A stretch of DNA of 64,000 nt, from the NCBI RefSeq assembly GCF_913774285.1, contig NZ_CAJYHX010000021.1, forward strand, positions 124,001 to 188,000. The letters are read 5' to 3'. How positions within the stretch are numbered: position 1 is the first letter of the stretch; each line of letters opens with the position of its first letter. A model generated the notes under the pieces. It was given only the letters and a program-made list of their open reading frames with translations, was not told where the DNA came from and made no database searches. The DNA comes from an uncultured Sphingomonas sp. (GTDB taxonomy: Bacteria; Pseudomonadota; Alphaproteobacteria; Sphingomonadales; Sphingomonadaceae). The position numbers and the translations under genes were made by a program. Of this stretch, positions 27,412 through 33,987 are shown piece after piece.

Positions 27412-28025
27412 GCGACACCCGCCTTTCGATCGAAGCCATCATGCGCACCTCGCCGGTCATCCCGGTGCTGGTGATCGACGACGCCGCCAAGGCGCGTCCG
27501 CTCGCCGAGGCGCTGGTGAAGGGCGGCCTGCGCGTGCTCGAGGTGACGATGCGCACCCCGGCGGCGCTCGAAGCGATCCGCGAGATGAAGAAGGTCCCCG
27601 GCGCGATCGTCGGCGCCGGCACCGTGGTCAACACCCAGCAGTTCGAACAGGTGATGAAGGAAGACGCCGAGTTCATCGTCTCCCCCGGCCTGACCGATCG
27701 CCTGGGCGACACGATCGTGAAGAGCGGCGTGCCCTATCTGCCGGGCATCGCCAATGCCGGCGACATCATGCGCGGCATGGATCTCGGCCTCAGCCACTTC
27801 AAGTTCTTCCCCGCCGAGACCTCGGGCGGCCTCAAGGCGCTCAAGGCGCTTGCCGGCCCCTTCTACGAAGCCAAGTTCTGCCCGACCGGCGGCATCACCC
27901 CAGCGACCGCGCCCGAGTGGCTGGCGTTCGATCCGATCCTGTGCGTCGGCGGCAGCTGGATCAGCAGCGGCTCGCTGGAAGAAGTCGAAGCCAAGGCCCG
28001 CGAAGCCGCCGCGCTGCCGCGGTGA
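27408..28025 (+). CDS. eda: KDPG/KHG aldolase
   Basis: A 205-residue class-I aldolase splitting 2-keto-3-deoxy-6-phosphogluconate into pyruvate and glyceraldehyde-3-phosphate. The Schiff-base lysine is Lys132 in HFKFFPAETSGG, and the acid/base glutamate is Glu45 in VLEVTMRTP. The GAGTVVN strand is present. The start is GTG at 27408, overlapping the glk stop (GTGA). It is the last gene of the Entner-Doudoroff cluster, followed by a very large hairpin. Confidence 0.97.
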   Translation: MSDTRLSIEAIMRTSPVIPVLVIDDAAKARPLAEALVKGGLRVLEVTMRTPAALEAIREMKKVPGAIVGAGTVVNTQQFEQVMKEDAEFIVSPGLTDRLGDTIVKSGVPYLPGIANAGDIMRGMDLGLSHFKFFPAETSGGLKALKALAGPFYEAKFCPTGGITPATAPEWLAFDPILCVGGSWISSGSLEEVEAKAREAAALPR

Positions 28026-28037
28026 TTCGCATTTCTT

Positions 28038-28115
28038 AAGCCCCTCCTCCTTAGAGCATCAGGTCGGTCATGCCCCCGGCATGACCGACCTGATGCGCCT
28101 GAAGGGGAGGGGCTT
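28038..28115. repeat. Long palindrome after eda
   Basis: GCATCAGGTCGGTCATGCC (28056-28074) and GGCATGACCGACCTGATGC (28078-28096) pair perfectly over 19 bp with a three-base loop. The outer arms AAGCCCCTCC (28038-28047) and GGAGGGGCTT (28106-28115) pair over another 10 bp. There is no U-run. It probably blocks 3' exonucleases or ends the Entner-Doudoroff transcript, or is a small palindromic element. Confidence 0.7.
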
Positions 28116-28191
28116 GAAGTGCTGCGCACCCTTGCGGCCACCAACATATGAACCATATACGCTCCGTAGTCCCACCCATACCGGAGCGCCC

Positions 28192-28398
28192 ATGGGCATC
28201 GTGAAAATCGCCGACGACCTCCACGAGGAGGCGCGCCGCGCCAGCGCGGTGATGTGCCGCTCGATCAACGCCCAGGCCGAATACTGGATGAAGATCGGCA
28301 TGCTCGCCGAGGCCAACCCTACCCTACCCTTCAACGAGATCGTCCGCCGCCAGCTGGCCGAGGCACAGGTCGGCGCCGCCGCGCTCGAGGCCGCCTGA
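28192..28398 (+). CDS. ParD-like antitoxin-family protein, orphan
   Basis: A 68-residue protein starting MGIVKIADDLHEEARRASAVMCRSINAQAEYWMKIG (read in parts). This matches the ParD-like family: a ribbon-helix-helix type start with VKIADDL, then a helix with the conserved RSINAQAEYWMKIG. No ParE-type toxin follows. Instead, map begins one base after the stop, so both are probably one transcript. The product may act as a DNA-binding autoregulator of this unit or be a decayed antitoxin with a new role. The family assignment is by eye and fairly firm; the function is open. Confidence 0.75.
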   Translation: MGIVKIADDLHEEARRASAVMCRSINAQAEYWMKIGMLAEANPTLPFNEIVRRQLAEAQVGAAALEAA

Positions 28399-28399
28399 G

Positions 28400-29170
28400 A
28401 TGGTCAAGACGCCCCAGGAACTCGAGCTGATGCGCGAGGCCGGCCGCCTCCTCGCCCGGGTGTTCGAGATGCTCGACCGCCAGCCGCTCGCCGGCATGTC
28501 GACGCTGGAGATCGACACGCTGGTCGACCGCTATATCACCGACGAGCTCCACGCCCGCCCCGCGAGCAAGGGGCAGTATGGCTATGGCTTCGTGCTCAAC
28601 TGCTCGATCAACCATGTCGTCTGCCACGGTGTGCCCGATGCCGAAACGATCGTGCAGGACGGCGACATCATCAACCTCGACATCACCCTAGAAAAGAACG
28701 GCTTCATCGCCGATTCGAGCAAGACCTACATGGTCGGCGAGGTCTCGCCCCAGGCCCGCCGCCTGGTGAAGGTGACGCAGGAGGCGATGTGGAAGGGCAT
28801 CGCCCAGGTCCGCCCCGGCGCCACGCTCGGCGACATCGGCGCGGCGATCGAGCGCCACGCCAAGCAGCACGGCTATTCGATCGTGCGCGACTATTGCGGC
28901 CACGGCATCGGCCGCGAGATGCACGAGGAGCCCTCGGTCCTCCATTTCGGCCGCCCGGGCACCGGCATGAAGCTGCGGGAAGGCATGACCTTCACGATCG
29001 AGCCGATGCTCAACCAGGGCACCCGCAAGGTGACCACGCTCGACGACGGCTGGACGGTGGTGACCAACGACCGCAAGCTCTCGGCCCAATTCGAGCATAC
29101 CGTCGCGGTGACGGCGACCGGCGTGGAGGTGCTGACGCTGCGCGAGGGCGAACGGGTGATGGCCGGCTGA
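28400..29170 (+). CDS. map: Methionine aminopeptidase, type I
   Basis: A 256-residue dinuclear-metal peptidase removing the initiator methionine in the cytosol. Landmarks are SINHVVCHGVPD, the metal ligands in NLDITLEKNGFIADSSKTY, GHGIGREMHEEP and the glutamates in TIEPML and AQFEHTVAV. The length and absence of an N-terminal extension fit type Ia. The start ATG lies one base after the ParD-like stop. An opposite-strand gene ends four bases after its stop, so the two converge tightly. Confidence 0.97.
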   Translation: MVKTPQELELMREAGRLLARVFEMLDRQPLAGMSTLEIDTLVDRYITDELHARPASKGQYGYGFVLNCSINHVVCHGVPDAETIVQDGDIINLDITLEKNGFIADSSKTYMVGEVSPQARRLVKVTQEAMWKGIAQVRPGATLGDIGAAIERHAKQHGYSIVRDYCGHGIGREMHEEPSVLHFGRPGTGMKLREGMTFTIEPMLNQGTRKVTTLDDGWTVVTNDRKLSAQFEHTVAVTATGVEVLTLREGERVMAG

Positions 29171-29173
29171 ACG

Positions 29174-29476
29174 CTAAATCTGCTTCCAAAACTCGGCATC
29201 GTTCAGTGGCAGACCGGAAGCGTCACCAATAACTTCCCAACTCCCACAGAGCGGGCAGACGGCCGAAGCAGCTGCAATATCTGCTCGCTTCTTGGGGAGC
29301 GCACCACGCCGGCCAGGGATGCCGTCCCCGGCTGAGCCCACCCAATCGACAATGTCTTCTGGAGCGAAGCGTCCGCTGCAATTGATGCACCTGCAAGCAT
29401 TGCTTCGAAAGATCTCGGCATGATTTTGCCGAGCGTGGCTGCGAACTTCCAAGGTCTGTTCAAGCGTAAGCTTCAT
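29174..29476 (-). CDS. Small zinc-ribbon cytosolic protein of unknown function
   Basis: A 100-residue protein with two cysteine pairs, CRCINCSG at about 28-35 and CPLCGSWEVIGDASGLPL near the C-terminus, so a two-knuckle zinc ribbon is likely. The phrase CPxCGxxxVIGDASGxP is shared with a family of uncharacterised bacterial cytosolic proteins in which the ribbon is followed by a short helix. The codon use is visibly less GC-rich than that of neighbours such as map and edd, which suggests recent acquisition. It has no obvious partner. It converges on map with a three-base gap. Confidence 0.65.
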   Translation of the reverse strand: MKLTLEQTLEVRSHARQNHAEIFRSNACRCINCSGRFAPEDIVDWVGSAGDGIPGRRGALPKKRADIAAASAVCPLCGSWEVIGDASGLPLNDAEFWKQI

Positions 29477-29705
29477 ACCGGACTTATGTGCAATCCAGCA
29501 GCGCTAATGCAAGCCGTGGAGACGATGGCGGCAGGCGCACGATGCGCGCGTCCCGCTGCGATGCGTACGCGCGCTTCACTAGACCACCGGCGATCGCCAC
29601 GGTTGCGAAACGGCCCGGCGATCCCCACTTATACCCTATCGCCGGCTTCCCTCCCGTAAGCGCCGGCGGCTGGGTCCGTCATGTTCTCGCTTGCACAGCT
29701 CGGAT
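29477..29705. other. Intergenic stretch between divergent small genes
   Basis: Contains the divergent promoters of the zinc-ribbon gene (minus) and the small-gene trio (plus). No RNA gene or repeat was recognised in it. Confidence 0.4.
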
Positions 29706-29873
29706 ATGCCGATGGACCTCGCCTATCTCCTTTCCCGCCACCAGAACGCCGTGACCCGCGCCGGCACCGCTGCCTGCGTGGCCTCGCGTGCCTCGCACCG
29801 GGCGTTTGCCGCCGGCTATGCCGAGCGGATCCGCGCCTATCGCCTAGCCCATGGCCTGGCGGACGCCGCCTGA
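29706..29873 (+). CDS. 55-residue hypothetical protein upstream of a ParS-like gene
   Basis: A short, alanine- and arginine-rich, probably helical protein beginning MPMDLAYLLSRHQNAVTRAG. I do not recognise a family. Support for coding comes from a one-base stop/start overlap with the next gene (TGATG at 29871-29875), which implies coupled translation. An upstream in-frame TTG at 29691 is possible, but the ATG at 29706 is simpler. Confidence 0.5.
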   Translation: MPMDLAYLLSRHQNAVTRAGTAACVASRASHRAFAAGYAERIRAYRLAHGLADAA

Positions 29874-30169
29874 TGGGCGCGATCACCCAGGTCGCGGTCG
29901 GCGCGACCTCCGACGAGCTTGATCGCAGGCGCTTCCGCGGCACCGCCAAGACCAAGCTGGCGCCCGAAGTCATCGCGCGCCAGTCGAAAATCGCGCTGCT
30001 CGCCTTCCAGTCGCTGCCCGATCGCGAGACGGCGCTGTCGTTCCTCAACAGCGAGGACGAAACGCTCGGGGGTCGCCCGATCGACGTGGCGAGCGCGAGC
30101 GAAGCGGGCGTCGAGCGCGTCACCACGATGTTGCGCGCCCGCATGGCCCCGGCCGCGAAGATCGACTAA
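29873..30169 (+). CDS. MbcA/ParS/Xre-antitoxin C-terminal domain protein, orphan
   Basis: A 98-residue protein whose second half, FLNSEDETLGGRPIDVASAS followed by EAGVERVTTML, matches the toxin-binding domain of MbcA/ParS/Xre antitoxins (DUF2384), including the LGGRxPID core. The usual N-terminal Xre helix-turn-helix is missing or reduced to a short helical leader. The expected RES-domain ADP-ribosylase toxin is not next door. It lies between two very short ORFs in a tight unit. It may be a solitary antitoxin, or the partner of an unrecognised protein encoded by its neighbours. Confidence 0.65.
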   Translation: MGAITQVAVGATSDELDRRRFRGTAKTKLAPEVIARQSKIALLAFQSLPDRETALSFLNSEDETLGGRPIDVASASEAGVERVTTMLRARMAPAAKID

Positions 30170-30178
30170 GACGCCCCC

Positions 30179-30358
30179 ATGGCCGAACGCTTCGAACGAC
30201 ATCGCCAGCCCTGGCGCCCCGACGAGCTGCAAAAGCTCCACACCCTCGCCAAGAAGGGCATGCCGCTGCGCGCGATCGCCAAGGCGCTGACCCGCAGCGA
30301 GGAATCGGTGAAGGAACGCGCCAAGCTCGACGGGCTGTCGATCGCCAAGCTGCACTGA
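30179..30358 (+). CDS. 59-residue SANT/Myb-like HTH protein
   Basis: The sequence RQPWRPDELQKLHTLAKKGM followed by PLRAIAKALTRSEESVKERA has the tryptophan-led first helix and the helix-turn-helix spacing of SANT/Myb-like or GcrA-like domains, with a basic third helix. It could bind DNA. The ATG at 30179 is nine bases after the ParS-like stop, so it is in the same transcript. No further domain is present. Confidence 0.55.
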   Translation: MAERFERHRQPWRPDELQKLHTLAKKGMPLRAIAKALTRSEESVKERAKLDGLSIAKLH

Positions 30359-30374
30359 GCCGGCGCGAGCCCGC

Positions 30375-31058
30375 TCAGGCGTAGCGGACCGTCGTCCGCC
30401 GCCGCCGTGCGCGCAGCGCGCCGCCGATCAGTCCGAAGCCGCCGAGCATCAGCGCCCAGGCCGCCGGCTCGGGTACCGGGCTGGCGGTCAGGCGCGCGCC
30501 GACGGTGAACGGGCCGAAGCCGCGATAGGCGGCGTTGATTGCATCGACGCCGGCTTGGTTCAGGTCGATCGTATAGCCCGAGGCCGCGGCGTTCACGGTG
30601 ATGCGCCCAAGCACCGCGCCCGATCCGAGATCGTCGAAGATCCCCTTGGCGCCATTATATTGCTGCAGCCCGACGATCGAGCTGGTCACATCGTACAGCG
30701 TCAGCTCGAGCGGCCGCCCGGTCGCATTGCCATAGCCGCCGGCGAGCGCATTGCCGATCGTCAGCGATGCGCTGGTCACCGGTCCCGACGGAAAGAAGCT
30801 GAAGAAGGAGCGATATTCCGTCGTCGAGCCCCAGCTCGTCAGGCTACCGGTGACGTAATTGTCCCAGGCGTTATAGTGCGTGCCGTTGTTGTCGAACCAG
30901 CCGGTCTGAAACGTATTGATGCTGCCGGCGCCATTCACCGTCAGCTTCACCGTGCCGCTGGGCGAATTGTTGAAGAGGTAGAAGTCCGCCGCCATGGCTG
31001 GCGCGCTGCCAACGACAGCAAGCAGCAATGCTGCGCTCGACAAAACTCGGCTCTTCAT
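30375..31058 (-). CDS. PEP-CTERM-tailed exported protein
   Basis: About 227 residues. A signal peptide (MKSRVLSSAALLLAVVGSAP) is followed by a secreted beta-rich domain. The C-terminal sorting tag is SPVPEPAAWALMLGGFGLIG, then GALRARRRR, i.e. the PEP motif, a hydrophobic helix and a basic tail. Exosortase-type systems process such tags during export, often with exopolysaccharide production. I start at 31058, where GGGGAGATCTTGCG precedes the ATG; an upstream in-frame ATG at 31091 would spoil the signal peptide. The mature domain is not recognised. No exosortase gene is in this window. Confidence 0.88.
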   Translation of the reverse strand: MKSRVLSSAALLLAVVGSAPAMAADFYLFNNSPSGTVKLTVNGAGSINTFQTGWFDNNGTHYNAWDNYVTGSLTSWGSTTEYRSFFSFFPSGPVTSASLTIGNALAGGYGNATGRPLELTLYDVTSSIVGLQQYNGAKGIFDDLGSGAVLGRITVNAAASGYTIDLNQAGVDAINAAYRGFGPFTVGARLTASPVPEPAAWALMLGGFGLIGGALRARRRRTTVRYA

Positions 31059-31193
31059 CGCAAGATCTCCCCGGAATGCATCCCCATGCATCGATAGTTA
31101 ACGGTGAAGTATCCCAAACCACGATGGAGTCAAGACAAGCGGGCCCGTCGCTGTCCCGTAATTGATCAACAGCTTAGCCTGCTTTATTCCGGA

Positions 31194-31664
31194 TCATCCG
31201 GCAGCGGCCCGCTTGGCCCGCACCAGCGCCGCATCGAGCGCTGAAAGGAAACGCGAGCGGTCCTCCTTTCCGAACGGCGGCGGGCCGCCGATGCGGTCGC
31301 CGCCGGCGCGCAGGTCCGCCATGATCGCCCGCACCGCCACCGCGCTGCCGATCGAGCTGGTGGTGAACGGCTTGCCGTTGGGCGCCAGCACCGCCGCCGC
31401 GCCCGCCTTGAGGCAGCGATCGGCGAGCAGGATATCCGCGGTGATCACCACCGCACCGGCATCGGTATGCTCGGCGATCCAGTCGTCGGCCGCGTCGAAG
31501 CCGTCGCTCACCACCACGCGGCTGAGCAGCGGGTGTTGCGGGATGCGGAGATGCGCGTTGCTCACCACCGTCACCGGCACTTCCAGGCGCCAGGCGACCT
31601 TGTAGATCTCTTCCTTCACGGGGCAGGCATCGGCATCGACAAGAATATGGGGCGGGATCGACAT
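31194..31664 (-). CDS. UPF0178/DUF188 protein, YaiI family
   Basis: A 156-residue protein starting MSIPPHILVDADACPVKEEI, the signature of the YaiI/YqxD (DUF188) family, with DGFDAADDWIAEHTDAGAVV, ITADILLADRCLKAGA and PFGKEDRSRFLSALD (read in parts). The aspartate arrangement resembles PIN-like nucleases, but the biochemical role of the family is not established. The start at 31664 has AGGGGAAGG upstream. It is divergent from the frameshifted HTH gene. Confidence 0.92.
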   Translation of the reverse strand: MSIPPHILVDADACPVKEEIYKVAWRLEVPVTVVSNAHLRIPQHPLLSRVVVSDGFDAADDWIAEHTDAGAVVITADILLADRCLKAGAAAVLAPNGKPFTTSSIGSAVAVRAIMADLRAGGDRIGGPPPFGKEDRSRFLSALDAALVRAKRAAAG

Positions 31665-31781
31665 GCGCCTTCCCCTGCCACAGCCGTGCCGAAACGCGAA
31701 ACCCGCGGCCGATTGCAAAAAGAACAAACAGGAAACGAATCGCTTTCCTACACAATTGATCCGTGCCTTGATCTCGCTGCC

Positions 31782-32227
31782 ATGCAGCCCGAGGACGACG
31801 ATCCCTTCGACTTCACGCCGGTCGCCACCAGCCCCTGTGCCGACGGCTGGAACGCCGAGCGCCAGCGCGCCTTCATCGCCGAACTCGCCACCCATCGCGG
31901 CGTCGCCGCGGCGGCGCGCGCAGTGGGGATGACGCCGCAGAGCGCGCGTCGCCTGCGCACTCGTCCGACGCCGCGGGCTTCGTCCGCGCCTGGGACGCGG
32001 CGGTCGATCAGGGCCGTACGATGGCGCTCGATCTCGCGCTGCAGATTGCCCGCGAAGGGAGGCTGGTGCCGGTCATGCGACGCGGCAAGATCGTCGGGCA
32101 TCGCCGCCGCTTCGACAGCCGGCTGATGTTTGCCGCCTGCTATGGCGAGTCGATGCAGCGCTACGAACGCGAAGCGCGGGCGGCGCTGCAACCAGCACCG
32201 CCCTCGCCTCGACCGGGATCGCGTTGA
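31782..32227 (+). pseudogene. HTH protein gene with an apparent frameshift
   Basis: The first part reads MQPEDDDPFDFTPVATSPCA then DGWNAERQRAFIAELATHRG and AAAARAVGMTPQSARRLR, a homeodomain-like HTH found in many sphingomonad proteins. After about 31957 the family's continuation, SDAAGFVRAWDAAVDQGRTM then ALDLALQIAREGRLVPVMRR and GKIVGHRRRFDSRLMFAACYG, appears only in another frame (effectively one base missing near CTGCGCAC at 31953-31960). Both halves look well conserved. This is either a recent inactivating deletion, a sequencing error in a GC-rich run, or (less likely) programmed frameshifting. Confidence 0.75.
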
Positions 32228-32263
32228 TGTCGCTTTCCCGGAACTTTCGGAACTTTCGCCGGC

Positions 32264-33832
32264 TCAGAAGCGGACGCTGACCCAGCCGGCGAGGAAGTGC
32301 GAGCCCTTGGATCCCACTGCCTTGAGCACCGCGCCGGGCTCGAAATATTCGTAGCGGCCGATCACCGAGACGCGTGGGCTCACCTTCCAGGTCGCCTGCA
32401 GCCGCGCCGCATCGCCGACATGCGCGCCCTTGACCAGCTGGGTACCCGCATAGGCGGTGCCGGCGCCGCGATACACCGCGTCGTCTTCGTCGACGCGCAG
32501 GCTGTGCTGCAGCTCGGCGGTGAGATCGAGCGACTTGCTCGGCGAGAGGGTGAAGTTCGGCGAGACTTGGAACAGGTTGGTCAGGTTGAGCGCCAGCTGG
32601 TAGCTATAGGCGATCGAGCCGGCGGTGATGGTGCGGGTGTTGCGGATGGTGCCGGTGCCATAGGCGCCGCCGCCGCTGCCGTAATCGAAATGGATGCCGG
32701 GCTTGGGCTTCAGCCCCTTGCTGCTCAGGCTGTAGGTCTGGGCGGCCTGGAGGAACCACGCGTCGATCGCCCGGCCGCGATAGTCGCCGCCCTGATGGTT
32801 GATCAGCCAGTCGAAGGTCAGCTTGTCGATGCTGCCCCAGAGGCGCGCGCCGTAATAATGGCGGACTTCGAGGCCGGTCGTCTTGCCCCATTTCAGCGTG
32901 TCGTTGCGCTCGCGCCAGAAGAAGGGGTCGAAGAAGATCTTGCGCTTGGCCTGATTGGCAAGAACCACGCCAAGCGTGACGCCCGAGAAGCGGGTGCCGT
33001 CGTCGATGCGGTCGTCGCCGCTGCCGCCCAGGCCCAGCGTGGTCTGCTTGAAGTCGAACACATCGGCGCGGAACTGCGCGAAGGAGACCCAGGCGCGACC
33101 GCCATTGAGCTCGGTATGGATAGAGTTGTCGTCTTTCACCGAGATCAGCCCCGGCGCACCGTCGGTGAACTCCTGCCGACCATAGCGCACCCCGGCGTTG
33201 ACGCCGCGGACCAGCGCACCGCTCAGCTCGACGAAATATTGTTGAGCGAACAGGTCGTTGCGCGACTTGGCCGCCGGCGTGCCGAGATTGTGCCCGGCCA
33301 GCCCGCCATGGGCGAGCTCACCATAGGCACGCAGCGGACCAACATGCACGTCGGCGCCCGCGAAGATGCGGAACAGCTGCTCCTGGCGATGGTCGCCAGC
33401 CAGCAACCCCGGCTGTGACACAACTTGCTCGCGCAGCCGCATCTCTCCCGAGAGCGTGACATAGGCAAAGCCGTTTCCGGCAAGCGGCAGGTATTTCAGC
33501 CAGTCGAGCGGGTCATCGCGCTTCTTGGGGTCACGCATGCCGCGCCAGTCCTCGGCCCAGCGCGAGGTGTTGTAGCCTCCGAGCTTGATGCCGAAGCCGT
33601 CGGCCTGCGACGGGTAGGTAAAGGTCGCGGGCGACGAGGGCGCGCGCGGCGTCACCGCTTCGGCCGGCGGCGTAGATTTCTGCGGCGGCACGCTCTGCTG
33701 CAGCCCGTCCTGGGCCCGCGCGGCGATCACCAGCAGCGCGGCGGGTTCGATCCGCTCCTGGGTCTGCGCCGAAACGGGCGACAGCGAGAGGCTGACTGCA
33801 AGCAGGGGCAGCAAAAACTGGGTACGCGACAT
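32264..33832 (-). CDS. Alginate-export-type outer-membrane porin
   Basis: About 522 residues. A signal peptide (MSRTQFLLPLLAVSLSLSPV) precedes a low-complexity linker and a beta-barrel of the alginate-export (AlgE-like) family. Family landmarks are the GYNTSRWAEDWRGMRDP region near the barrel start, LRLRE-like MRLREQV, GRQEFTDG, and the aromatic terminal strand AGWVSVRF. In sphingomonads such proteins are often annotated as alginate export but occur without alginate genes. The window has no alg genes, so the substrate is open. The start at 33832 gives the best signal peptide; an in-frame ATG at 33865 is an alternative. Confidence 0.85.
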   Translation of the reverse strand: MSRTQFLLPLLAVSLSLSPVSAQTQERIEPAALLVIAARAQDGLQQSVPPQKSTPPAEAVTPRAPSSPATFTYPSQADGFGIKLGGYNTSRWAEDWRGMRDPKKRDDPLDWLKYLPLAGNGFAYVTLSGEMRLREQVVSQPGLLAGDHRQEQLFRIFAGADVHVGPLRAYGELAHGGLAGHNLGTPAAKSRNDLFAQQYFVELSGALVRGVNAGVRYGRQEFTDGAPGLISVKDDNSIHTELNGGRAWVSFAQFRADVFDFKQTTLGLGGSGDDRIDDGTRFSGVTLGVVLANQAKRKIFFDPFFWRERNDTLKWGKTTGLEVRHYYGARLWGSIDKLTFDWLINHQGGDYRGRAIDAWFLQAAQTYSLSSKGLKPKPGIHFDYGSGGGAYGTGTIRNTRTITAGSIAYSYQLALNLTNLFQVSPNFTLSPSKSLDLTAELQHSLRVDEDDAVYRGAGTAYAGTQLVKGAHVGDAARLQATWKVSPRVSVIGRYEYFEPGAVLKAVGSKGSHFLAGWVSVRF

Positions 33833-33987
33833 GACGTTGGTCCGTTCTGGACAAGACGCCGTCATCGCCCCGCCCCTGTCCCTGTGGACGAGGCAATGCT
33901 GCGCCTTGGGAAGACGGCAGGCCGCCTTCCGGAAATGGATATGCGAAGGTGGCGGGCGGCGCCGCACCGGCACCGCCCGCCGGGCGC

